Shown: piece by piece, positions 9,521 to 16,796 of the stretch
Position numbering within the stretch: position 1 is the stretch's first letter
How the letters are laid out: each line of letters begins with the position of its first letter
Notes under the pieces: generated by a model
Databases searched by the model: none
What the model saw: only the letters and a program-made list of their open reading frames with translations
What the model was told of the DNA's origin: nothing
NCBI RefSeq assembly: GCF_900101015.1
Contig: NZ_FNFZ01000022.1
Location: 1 to 64,000 of the forward strand
Direction: 5' to 3'
Length of the DNA: 64,000 nt
DNA from: Sarcina sp. DSM 11001
GTDB taxonomy: Bacteria > Bacillota > Clostridia > Lachnospirales > Lachnospiraceae
Translations under genes and position numbers: made by a program

Positions 9521-9612
9521 CGAAAAAACGAAAAAAAACGAAAAAAACGCGGAAAAACACAAGCGGAAAAACACAAAACGTGAAAAAACAAAATGTGAAC
9601 AAATACAAAACG
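9521..9612. repeat. A-rich low-complexity stretch with degenerate CGAAAAAAC units
   Basis: About 90 bp on the + strand is built of runs such as CGAAAAAACG, GGAAAAACACAA and GTGAAAAAACAAA, nearly free of T. It lies between smpB and the tRNA terminator (which is read on the other strand). No gene is visible in it. Confidence 0.6.
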
Positions 9613-9629
9613 TTAACAGACATGGAAGG

Positions 9630-9667
9630 CTAAAAACACAAAACGGCTGTTCCAAAAGGAACAGCCG
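9630..9667 (-). terminator. Terminator of the tRNA-Gly gene
   Basis: Read on the minus strand, CGGCTGTTCC and GGAACAGCCG (9644-9667) form a perfect 10-bp stem with a TTTT loop, followed by TTTTGTGTTTTT. It lies 10 bp beyond the tRNA 3' end. Confidence 0.85.
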
Positions 9668-9676
9668 GATGAGAAG

Positions 9677-9747
9677 AGCAGGTGGCGGGAATCGAACCCG
9701 TCTCCCCAGCTTGGGAAGCTGGTATTCTACCGATGAACTACACCTGC
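9677..9747 (-). tRNA. tRNA-Gly (anticodon CCC)
   Basis: The minus strand folds as a cloverleaf. The acceptor stem is GCAGGTG/CACCTGC with discriminator U. The anticodon stem-loop CCAGC-TTCCCAA-GCTGG gives anticodon CCC, and the T loop is TTCGATT. The 71-nt length and U73 fit glycine tRNAs. CCA is not encoded. The outermost T-stem pair looks like an A-C mismatch. It has its own promoter and terminator. Confidence 0.95.
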
Positions 9748-9783
9748 GTATTTATTTGTGCGTTTATTTGAAGCACAAAACTT

Positions 9784-9811
9784 ATTATAGCAGAAAAATC
9801 CGGCATTGCAA
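9784..9811 (-). promoter_or_regulatory. Promoter of tRNA-Gly
   Basis: On the minus strand TTGCAA (9806-9811) and TATAAT (9784-9789) are 16 bp apart, about 37 bp upstream of the tRNA 5' end. This is close to the sigma-A consensus. The region just to the right (9841-9890) carries repeated TTTAAGCTTTT-like blocks of unknown role. Confidence 0.75.
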
Positions 9812-9988
9812 GAGGTGTTTTTTCAGCTCATCATTTTTTACTTAAGCTCTTTAAGCTTTTATTTAAGCTTTTTAAGTTTCAGCTTTAAAAACAGGGCTTG
9901 TAAACAAGACACCGGATCCGATAAGTAAAGGTTTCCGGGACGTGTAAATAAAAGAGTATAAAACGATAGTATAAAACGGGAAGAGAGA

Positions 9989-12481
9989 ATGCACAGAGAA
10001 CCAAGTCTTAACGACAGACCCCGCGGAATCCGCAGAAAAAAGGAGCCGGTTCCAAGGACAGATACCGGCAGCAGCCGGGAGGAATCCCGCGGCGCGGCTG
10101 TTGATGCCGGATCCGCAGATCAGAAAATGAATAAACGGCCTGTTTCCCGCCGTCCCCTTTCACAGGGGAAGCTGTTTGCGGGGATCGCTGTCGTATTGAT
10201 GGCTGTTTCCGCAGTGCTTGTATTCAGCGAGATCTGGGCTTTCACGACCTGGGCCGGTCTTAAGATGGATGAGATCATTTTCCATCTGCGTGCCCCCCTG
10301 GAGGGTACCGGCGGCGGAATGCTGGAAAAATATGTGACCAGATGCCTGCTCCCCGCCCTGTTGATCGCGCTCTGCGGAGTCGCCATGATCGTACACACCA
10401 GGCGTGCCCCGAGAGCCAGGGGGACATTTGTGAAACGAACCCTGATCGGAGCATTTATAGCTCTGATCGCCTCGGCTATAGTGGGGACTGTTAAGCTTGA
10501 TCTGATCCATTACATCAGCGACCAGATGCAGGATTCCTCTTTTATCGAGGATAATTATGTGGATCCGAAAAAAACGGCCATGACATTTCCTGAAAAAAAG
10601 CGGAACCTGATCTACATCTACCTGGAGTCAATGGAGATGACTTTCTCAGATCCGGAACACGGAGGCATTTTCCAGAAGGACATCATCCCTGAACTGACTG
10701 AACTGTCCATGGAGGGCGATAATTTCAGCGGGAATTCAGGCCTTCTCAACGGAGGTCATGTCATGCCTGGTTCCACCTATACGATGGCAGGTATGTTTAC
10801 GCAGTCTTCCGGACTTCCTCTAAAGATGGATCTGAGTGAAAAGTTCACTGATCAGAGAGGCTCCTTCAACAAGATGGATACGCAGGATTCTTTCTTTTCC
10901 GGAGTGACGACCCTGGGGGACATCCTCGACGGGGAGGGGTATAACCAGGCCTTCATGATGGGATCGGACGCGACTTTTGGAGGAAGGCGGCTCTATCTGA
11001 CAGAACACGGAGACTTTGAGATCTGCGACTACAAATGGGCAATCGAAAAGGGATATATTCCCAAGGACTATTATGTGTTCTGGGGCTTTGAGGATGAAAA
11101 GCTGTTTTCCTATGCGAAAGACAAGATCCTGGAAATGGCGGCAGAGGAGGAACCCTTTAATTTTTCTCTGCTGACAGTGGACACTCATTTCGAGGACGGG
11201 TACCGCTGCAGGCTCTGCAGGGATGATTTTGAAGGAAACCGCTATGCCAATTCCTTTGCCTGCTCCAGCAGACAGGTGAGCGAATTCGTCCGCTGGATCC
11301 AGCAGCAGGACTTCTATGAAAATACGACGATTGTTCTGAACGGTGACCACCTGACCATGGACAGTGACTTCTGTATCGAGGTTCCCGCCTCCTATGACCG
11401 GAGGACCTATACGGCTTATCTCAATTCGGCCTGTGAACCTGCTGATCCTGATCGGGAGAGACAGTACACGACACTGGATAATTTACCGACAACTCTGGCA
11501 GCTTTGGGAGTCAAGATCAAGGGCGACCGGCTCGGACTGGGGACAAATCTTTACGGCACCGCGGATACCCTGCTGGAAGAATACGGCATGGAGGAGCTTC
11601 CGGAGGACCTCAGCAAAAAGAGCTCCTTTATGCAGAAGCTCGCAGACATCGATATTTACGATATGGACCTGCTGCGCAAGCAGGGCCTCACCCCGGGCTC
11701 CTCGATCACGATCACAGAGTGCAACGGAGATACAGGGGAGCTTTCCTTCGAAGTGAAGGATTTTAAAAATATTTATGAGAAGATCAACTCTGTGGAGGCG
11801 AGAATCTCGGACAATGATGATCCGGAGGGAGTCGTAACGATTCCTTTGAAAAATGAAAGAAAGAACGTATATACAGGACATCTGACGGGAGAGGAGGGGA
11901 TCAACCTCAAATCCTGTAATCTGTATATCTACGTCGACGGAAAATCCGGACGCAATTTTGAGGCGGGGCGGGTCACAGGTGACCTGACGCTCCGCACAGG
12001 AGATATTTATGAGTATCTCCGCAGGCTTTCCGAAAACAGGCAGTACAGCATTTTTGTCGCGATCCGCGATGACGGCACCAGACAGATCGATACAGAGATC
12101 CAGAATCTGCTCCATGAACTCGGGCTTGAAGAGACCCTGCCCGGACACTACAGATGGAGCTATTACGCGGTTCTGATCCCGGGACAGGAAAAGATCGAGG
12201 AGATCGGCGAGGAGGAACTGAGCTGTACAGGGACACTGCCGGACGGTGCCCAGTATTCCGTAATAAGCCAGGGAGGCCTGAGCGGAGCGGGCGGCGGAGC
12301 CGGCAGATACCTCACCTGCTCGGTAAAGATCAATGAAGTGGAATACGCCGTCCAGAGGATCGGCCTGAATTTTGTCATATATGACAATGAACACTCCGTC
12401 GTGGTGGACAGTGTGGAATTCAATACCTATGACGGTCTGGGAGCCAGAAGGAAGGAGCCTTCCCTTCAGACTGCGGACTGA
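9989..12481 (+). CDS. LTA synthase/sulfatase-family membrane phosphotransferase
   Basis: 830 residues. After a basic, disordered N-terminus come about three membrane segments (near 62-82, 116-136, 150-170) and then an extracellular alkaline-phosphatase-like domain. Family residues visible are the metal-binding YLESME (E213), the nucleophile region GSTYTMAGM (T265 probable) and the VDTHFEDGYRC and LNGDH stretches. Members transfer glycerol phosphate or similar groups to lipid or polysaccharide acceptors. The C-terminal ~260 residues (from about 570) are an extra part I do not recognise. Only three membrane segments are seen where LtaS has five. A strong terminator follows. Confidence 0.8.
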   Translation: MHREPSLNDRPRGIRRKKEPVPRTDTGSSREESRGAAVDAGSADQKMNKRPVSRRPLSQGKLFAGIAVVLMAVSAVLVFSEIWAFTTWAGLKMDEIIFHLRAPLEGTGGGMLEKYVTRCLLPALLIALCGVAMIVHTRRAPRARGTFVKRTLIGAFIALIASAIVGTVKLDLIHYISDQMQDSSFIEDNYVDPKKTAMTFPEKKRNLIYIYLESMEMTFSDPEHGGIFQKDIIPELTELSMEGDNFSGNSGLLNGGHVMPGSTYTMAGMFTQSSGLPLKMDLSEKFTDQRGSFNKMDTQDSFFSGVTTLGDILDGEGYNQAFMMGSDATFGGRRLYLTEHGDFEICDYKWAIEKGYIPKDYYVFWGFEDEKLFSYAKDKILEMAAEEEPFNFSLLTVDTHFEDGYRCRLCRDDFEGNRYANSFACSSRQVSEFVRWIQQQDFYENTTIVLNGDHLTMDSDFCIEVPASYDRRTYTAYLNSACEPADPDRERQYTTLDNLPTTLAALGVKIKGDRLGLGTNLYGTADTLLEEYGMEELPEDLSKKSSFMQKLADIDIYDMDLLRKQGLTPGSSITITECNGDTGELSFEVKDFKNIYEKINSVEARISDNDDPEGVVTIPLKNERKNVYTGHLTGEEGINLKSCNLYIYVDGKSGRNFEAGRVTGDLTLRTGDIYEYLRRLSENRQYSIFVAIRDDGTRQIDTEIQNLLHELGLEETLPGHYRWSYYAVLIPGQEKIEEIGEEELSCTGTLPDGAQYSVISQGGLSGAGGGAGRYLTCSVKINEVEYAVQRIGLNFVIYDNEHSVVVDSVEFNTYDGLGARRKEPSLQTAD

Positions 12482-12501
12482 TATCAATAAAACCGATGGT
12501 T

Positions 12502-12550
12502 ACAGGACCAGCTTTAAATGGCACGATCATTTAAAGCTGGTCCTGTTCTT
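12502..12550 (+). terminator. Terminator of the LTA-synthase-like gene
   Basis: The 19-nt arms 12502-12520 and 12528-12546 are perfectly complementary around a 7-nt loop and are followed by TCTTTT. Confidence 0.85.
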
Positions 12551-12632
12551 TTATATTTGCGGCTATAGCCGAGTGTTTGGACCCTTCTCAAATGTCCGCA
12601 CCAAACCATGACTGAACCCTGCCCGGGTTGTG

Positions 12633-12676
12633 CTCAAACCGTACTCAAAACATACACAAACTGTACTCAAACGGTA
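12633..12676 (+). promoter_or_regulatory. Four 11-bp tandem boxes resembling SARP operator sites
   Basis: Contiguous units CTCAAACCGTA, CTCAAAACATA, CACAAACTGTA and CTCAAACGGTA share the heptamer CTCAAAC with an exact 11-bp period, one helical turn. SARP-type activators bind heptamer direct repeats of this period. The gene just downstream is a SARP-like regulator, so autoregulation is a direct inference. Confidence 0.65.
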
Positions 12677-12704
12677 CAAATACGACTCGAATTGAAGCCA
12701 CTTT

Positions 12705-12730
12705 TTGACTCCGAAAGGATATACTAATAT
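12705..12730 (+). promoter_or_regulatory. Candidate promoter of the BTAD regulator
   Basis: TTGACT (12705-12710) is followed by TATACT (12720-12725) and TAATAT (12725-12730). Neither gives the ideal 17-bp spacing, so this promoter would be weak on its own, which fits dependence on an activator bound at the boxes upstream. Confidence 0.45.
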
Positions 12731-12803
12731 CGTAGAAAAAAGTGTTGAGAGGTATTTTTAAGCTTCTTTAATGCATGTTATCCAAAAGGGGAAGGGATCA
12801 GTC

Positions 12804-14039
12804 ATGACAGCTGCAATAGAGAAACAAAAGGACATCTTGTGCGTGAAGATGCTCGGTGGTTTTTCCATGAGCTATAACGGACGGACGATCGCGGGCTCCT
12901 CGAAGTCTTCGGTCTCCCAGAATAATGCACTGCTTCAGATCCTGATCCACTCCGGAAAGAGCGGTGTTACTCGTGACCGTCTTGAGGAGCTTCTTTTCGG
13001 GGACAGGGAAGTTGACAATGCGCATCACTCCCTGCGCAGCGTCATCTATAATGCAAAGAAATACCTCGAAAAGTCCGGTCTTCCCAAGGTCAATTACATC
13101 CTTTCTGACAAGGATGTCTTCTACTGGACAGATGAGATCGAAGTAGTTGAGGATGCCCGTGAATTTGAGGATCTTTACAATCAGGCAATGAATGAAGGGG
13201 ATTCTTCAAATCGCCTGGAATATTTCCTTAAAGCATGCTACCGCTACGGGGGAGAGTTCCTCCCTATGCAGACAGGCAATGTGTGGGCTGTCCGCGAATC
13301 CATCCGGTATGAGGAGATTTTTTCCACCTGTGTCGAAAAGGCCGGAGACCTGCTCAGGGACAGGCAGGACTATAACCGGATGAAGGAGCTTGGACAGTTT
13401 GCTTCCGTGATCTCCCCTCTTTCCGACTGGGAGTCCATGACGATGGAAGCACTTGTCAGAATGCGCAAGTATGACGAAGCCATCCGCCTTTATGAATGCA
13501 CAGTCAAGTATTATCTCGACGAGCTCGGCGTCCATCCTTCCGGAAAGATCGTCGAATGGTTCGAGCATCTCGGGAAGGGGATCAGCCATCACCACACGGT
13601 CCTCGAAGATATTACAAGAGACCTGGAAGGAGACACCGGGACACCGTCCGAAGGATATCTGTGCAGCTATCCCGTCTTCCAGGGAATCTACCGCTCAAAC
13701 CGCCGCCTCATTGAGAGGACCGGGGCTTCCTCCTGTCTGATGCTCTGCACCATCCTGGACGGAAAAGGAAACCCGATGAAAGAGGGAAATGTGCTCGACA
13801 GACTTTTTGACCGTCTGATCGACAGTGCCTGCAGCAGTGTCCGCCGCGGAGATGCGGTATGTTCCTATGGCAGGGGACAATGTCTTATCCTTCTTACAGA
13901 TGCGACCAGGGAGGAGTGCACACTCGTGCAGCAGCGCATCAACAGACAGTTTATCGTCGGCAGACAGCGTATCAGTGTTCAGTATGATGTTACCGTTATA
14001 TCTCCCGATGAGAGGACCCTTTTTAGAAAAACCAGTTGA
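12804..14039 (+). CDS. SARP-like BTAD transcriptional regulator with degenerate GGDEF-like C-terminus
   Basis: 411 residues from ATG 12804, which has GAAGGG 7 bp upstream; an ATG at 12771 has no ribosome site. Residues ~10-110 form an OmpR/SARP-like winged helix (KMLGGFSMSYNGRTI... then SLRSVIYNAKKYLEKSG). Residues ~115-265 are the bacterial transcriptional activator domain with TPR-like helices, ending in the characteristic YYLDELGVHPS. Residues ~295-400 resemble a GGDEF fold whose catalytic signature is lost: RRGD at 347-350 is followed by YGRGQC where active enzymes have RxGGDEF. I infer a ligand or protein-sensing remnant, not a cyclase. Such regulators are frequent in Lachnospiraceae but their targets are mostly unknown. 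Confidence 0.8.
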   Translation: MTAAIEKQKDILCVKMLGGFSMSYNGRTIAGSSKSSVSQNNALLQILIHSGKSGVTRDRLEELLFGDREVDNAHHSLRSVIYNAKKYLEKSGLPKVNYILSDKDVFYWTDEIEVVEDAREFEDLYNQAMNEGDSSNRLEYFLKACYRYGGEFLPMQTGNVWAVRESIRYEEIFSTCVEKAGDLLRDRQDYNRMKELGQFASVISPLSDWESMTMEALVRMRKYDEAIRLYECTVKYYLDELGVHPSGKIVEWFEHLGKGISHHHTVLEDITRDLEGDTGTPSEGYLCSYPVFQGIYRSNRRLIERTGASSCLMLCTILDGKGNPMKEGNVLDRLFDRLIDSACSSVRRGDAVCSYGRGQCLILLTDATREECTLVQQRINRQFIVGRQRISVQYDVTVISPDERTLFRKTS

Positions 14040-14067
14040 TCTTATAACAGGACAGCCTGTTATTATC

Positions 14068-14145
14068 GCCCATCCGGCTGCAGAGCAATGTGTTCATTGA
14101 ACTTTGCTCTGAACATTGCTCTGCAGCCGGATGGGCGTTTCCTTT
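14068..14145 (+). terminator. Long 24-bp perfect stem after the BTAD gene
   Basis: Arms 14068-14091 and 14113-14136 are perfectly complementary over 24 nt around a 21-nt loop, followed by GTTTCCTTTG. A smaller AACAGG/CCTGTT hairpin (14046-14061) precedes it. It probably ends the BTAD transcript; the stem is unusually long for that. Confidence 0.7.
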
Positions 14146-14187
14146 GTTTGACGGAGAATGCCTTAAGCTGCTGCAGTATTGACCTGC

Positions 14188-14256
14188 ACGAACGAAGTTT
14201 TGAAAAAACTAAGAGCGAATCTTTGGAAAAACAACGAAAGCAGCTTTGAGAAAAAC
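14188..14256 (+). promoter_or_regulatory. Three 23-bp tandem boxes in front of the LytTR response regulator
   Basis: Contiguous 23-bp units start at 14188, 14211 and 14234. Each has a purine-rich left half (ACGAACGAAG-, AAGAGCGAAT-, ACGAAAGCAG-like) and a TTTG followed by a poly-A run ending in AAAAC. A -10-like TATCAT (14296-14301) follows. LytTR regulators bind direct repeats about two helical turns apart, so these may be its own binding sites. Confidence 0.55.
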
Positions 14257-14336
14257 TGTGTACCAGCCGGTATGACAAGCACGTCCCGGCTATGTTATCA
14301 TATCCCTGTAAACCTGTATTCACACAGGAGATTATC

Positions 14337-15050
14337 ATGCGCATATCAATAGTGGACGACAGACTGGAAGACAGGACTGCTTTACAGCGGGAGCTGGACA
14401 GCGCCCTGCGGGAGAAGGGATACAGTGTGGAGACGATCGATCTGTATTCCTCCGGAGAGGAGTTCCTTTCCGGTTTTAAAAAGGGAAAGTACGACCTGAT
14501 CTTTTTTGATATCTATATGGACGGGATAAACGGGATCGAAGCGGCAGCTGAAGTAAGGAAGGAAGACAAGTCTGTCCGTCTGATCTTTGTGACGACCAGC
14601 AATGACTTTGCCGCGGAAAGCTATTCCCTGCGCGCGGATTATTACCTTCTCAAACCCTTTGTGCACGAAGATATCCTGAAGGCCCTGAGCATCATCAATC
14701 TTGAGGACTATGAGAGGCAGAGAGTCATTGTCCTGCCGGACAAGTCTACTTGTCTTTTGCATGATATTATTTATTCCGAATACTATAATCACAGGATCGT
14801 CCTTTATCTGAAAAGCAACCGCAAGAAAAAGATCAGGACATCCCAGGCTGATATAGAGAGGATCCTCTGCAAAAACGATGGATTCGTGACCTGTACCAAG
14901 GGGATCATTGTCAATCTGGAATATGTTCAGAGGTTTGAAGACGGGACGATCTTTCTGGCTGACGGGCTCCAGGTTCCTGTCAGCCGCCGTAGGACTGCCG
15001 AGATCCGGAAGGCTCATGCCGATTACCTGTTCAGACAGGTCAGACTGTAA
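14337..15050 (+). CDS. LytTR-family response regulator
   Basis: 237 residues from ATG 14337 with AGGAG 6 bp upstream. The receiver domain (1-125) has the acidic pair in IVDD, phosphoacceptor D58 in FFDIYMDG, a T in VTTSND and K in LLKPF. The C-terminal half is a LytTR DNA-binding domain (IIYSEYYNHRIVLYLKSNRKKKIRTSQADIERIL and GIIVNLEYVQRFEDGTIFLADGLQVPVSRRR). LytTR regulators typically control exported peptides, toxins or envelope genes. The cognate kinase gene lies 254 bp downstream but has its own promoter. No agrB/agrD-like gene is nearby, so the signal is unknown. Confidence 0.93.
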   Translation: MRISIVDDRLEDRTALQRELDSALREKGYSVETIDLYSSGEEFLSGFKKGKYDLIFFDIYMDGINGIEAAAEVRKEDKSVRLIFVTTSNDFAAESYSLRADYYLLKPFVHEDILKALSIINLEDYERQRVIVLPDKSTCLLHDIIYSEYYNHRIVLYLKSNRKKKIRTSQADIERILCKNDGFVTCTKGIIVNLEYVQRFEDGTIFLADGLQVPVSRRRTAEIRKAHADYLFRQVRL

Positions 15051-15086
15051 ACTGTCACCGTTCAAAATGATCTTTGTTCATTGCTG

Positions 15087-15134
15087 CTGTACAGGCTATA
15101 CACGCCCTGTTGAGAGCGTGTATAGCCTGTACAG
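15087..15134. repeat. 19-bp perfect inverted repeat between regulator and kinase
   Basis: Arms 15087-15105 and 15116-15134 (outer CTGTACAGGC, inner ACACGC) are perfectly complementary with a 10-nt loop. No T-run follows. It may end the response-regulator transcript or be an operator; each outer end is itself the palindrome CTGTACAG. Confidence 0.7.
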
Positions 15135-15165
15135 ACTGTCATGCAATTCCCCCTGGGTATCCGGC

Positions 15166-15194
15166 TTGCACAAAAACTGCATTCCCTGTATACT
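15166..15194 (+). promoter_or_regulatory. Promoter of the GHKL kinase gene
   Basis: TTGCAC (15166-15171) and TATACT (15189-15194) are exactly 17 bp apart. This gives a leader of about 100 nt before the kinase start. Confidence 0.75.
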
Positions 15195-15256
15195 TGAAAT
15201 GGCAATTTGTGCGTCATGCCAACCAGCATCCACTTATAGCCATTTCGCTGGATTGG

Positions 15257-15295
15257 ATAGGGGAACGCGGCTTCCCCTATTTGTTTATTGGGGAA
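15257..15295 (+). promoter_or_regulatory. Switch-like leader: two mutually exclusive hairpins
   Basis: ATAGGGGAA (15257-15265) pairs with TTCCCCTAT (15272-15280), a 9-bp stem followed by a T-rich stretch. The same TTCCCC can instead pair with GGGGAA (15290-15295), which is the ribosome-binding site of the kinase at 15305. One fold frees the ribosome site, the other hides it. Confidence 0.5.
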
Positions 15296-15304
15296 AATAA
15301 ATAA

Positions 15305-16627
15305 ATGCAATTCTCGTTATTGGAAGCGGCTGTCTTCAATCTTCTACGCTCTATACCGCTTATCTTTCTTGCCTTCTATCCATTCGTGGACAGAAAACGC
15401 TTTTCCGCAAAGATCACTACCTTGATTTATGAACTGATCCTCGCGATCTGGATGATCGCAAGTCTTTATAACGCGTATTTTGCGCCATCTACCTATTATA
15501 TTGTGGTGGCTGAGCTGATCGGCTTTATCCTGATCGCTGTTTTGTATGTCGCGGCTCTGGATGCGCATCCCGGAAAAATGTTGTTTTTCTGTTTCATGCT
15601 TATAAATGTAGGCTACATGACCACGGCTTCCGCCAAGTGTCTGGAGGGATTTCTCTTCCCTCAGATGGCCCTGGAAAGGTACCGGTGGACAGCTTCTTTA
15701 TGCCTTCTTCTGGTCTCTATAGTCATTGAGCTCCCGGTATACAGGTTTATGAAATGGGAAAAAGACAACCTGTCCAGAGATATGCAGCCCGGATATGTCT
15801 GGCAGTTCAGCTGGCTTGTTCCCACGACTTTTTATCTCATTTGGGCGCATGAATTTTATGGGACCGGCAATGCTTTGGAGTGGGTATTGAAACCGTCCAA
15901 TGTTTTTTTCCTTGGCATAGTCAATCTGGCTTCTTTCCTGATCTATTATCTTATCCTCCGGTTGATCCGGGAAAGCGCGGATTATCTGAGGCTGAGGGAG
16001 GAAAACCATGCACTGACTCTGCAGATCATGCAGTACGATGATCTCAACCAGCGAATCTCCGCCGCCAGACAGGGAAGGCATGATCTGAGACATCACATCG
16101 TGACCATGGAAAATTATGTCAAAGCGGGAAATATTGAGGAACTTAAGAAGTATCTGGACGAGATTGGAGAGAGGTATCAGCTGGAGGAGACCCTGACTTA
16201 TTGCAGCAATACGACTGTGAATGGAATTCTTTCCTATTTTTCTCAGGAAGCCAGCAGAGACAACATTGATTATAAAGTAAATCTGGGCATCCCCGAGGAC
16301 GTCAAGATCGCGAAGACGGATTTGAGCATTCTGTTCGGCAATCTTCTTGAAAATGCGCTGGAAGCCTGCCAGCGGCAGCGTTCCGGGGAGAGAAAGATCC
16401 ATGTGAGGGGACAGACCTCGCAGAACACATTTGCCCTGGCCATCGACAATACCTATGAGACAGAGCCTCAGAGGGATAAGATGGGAAAATTCCGCTCGAT
16501 GAAACACGCAGGCGCAGGGATCGGCACGGAATCCGTCAGGGACATCGTCAACCGTTATGATGGCGTAATAGAATTTGAAACCAAGGGAGACCTGTTTTGT
16601 GTCTCCGTTCTGCTGTATCTTTCCTGA
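15305..16627 (+). CDS. Sensor histidine kinase, GHKL/AgrC-like
   Basis: 440 residues. About six membrane segments fill residues 1-220 and no extracellular domain is seen. A short linker coiled coil (LRLREENHALTLQI) leads to the H-box RQGRHDLRHH with H259 as the probable phosphorylated histidine. The ATPase part has the N-box GNLLENALEACQ and a G-box AGIGTESVRDIVNRY. This architecture is that of AgrC/LytS-type kinases that pair with LytTR regulators, such as the gene upstream. GGGGA 10 bp before ATG 15305 is the ribosome site and is part of the alternative hairpin described above. Confidence 0.9.
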   Translation: MQFSLLEAAVFNLLRSIPLIFLAFYPFVDRKRFSAKITTLIYELILAIWMIASLYNAYFAPSTYYIVVAELIGFILIAVLYVAALDAHPGKMLFFCFMLINVGYMTTASAKCLEGFLFPQMALERYRWTASLCLLLVSIVIELPVYRFMKWEKDNLSRDMQPGYVWQFSWLVPTTFYLIWAHEFYGTGNALEWVLKPSNVFFLGIVNLASFLIYYLILRLIRESADYLRLREENHALTLQIMQYDDLNQRISAARQGRHDLRHHIVTMENYVKAGNIEELKKYLDEIGERYQLEETLTYCSNTTVNGILSYFSQEASRDNIDYKVNLGIPEDVKIAKTDLSILFGNLLENALEACQRQRSGERKIHVRGQTSQNTFALAIDNTYETEPQRDKMGKFRSMKHAGAGIGTESVRDIVNRYDGVIEFETKGDLFCVSVLLYLS

Positions 16628-16796
16628 CTGCCCTGAACCGCTTACAGATGCCTGAAGCGCTGTTTCGTTTTATGAACCGTGGTCATAATGAACCACTATG
16701 ATTATGAACCGCCAAAACGCCTCGACCTTCGAGGCTTCCTGAGTTGCAGCCTGCAGCTTCTTTGATGTTTACAGAAAAATGATCCAGGGGAAACTG

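Noticed and set aside
9472-9680. tmRNA (ssrA) expected next to smpB
   Set aside because: No tRNA-like ends or tag frame are visible; the space is a short A-rich stretch plus the tRNA-Gly terminator.
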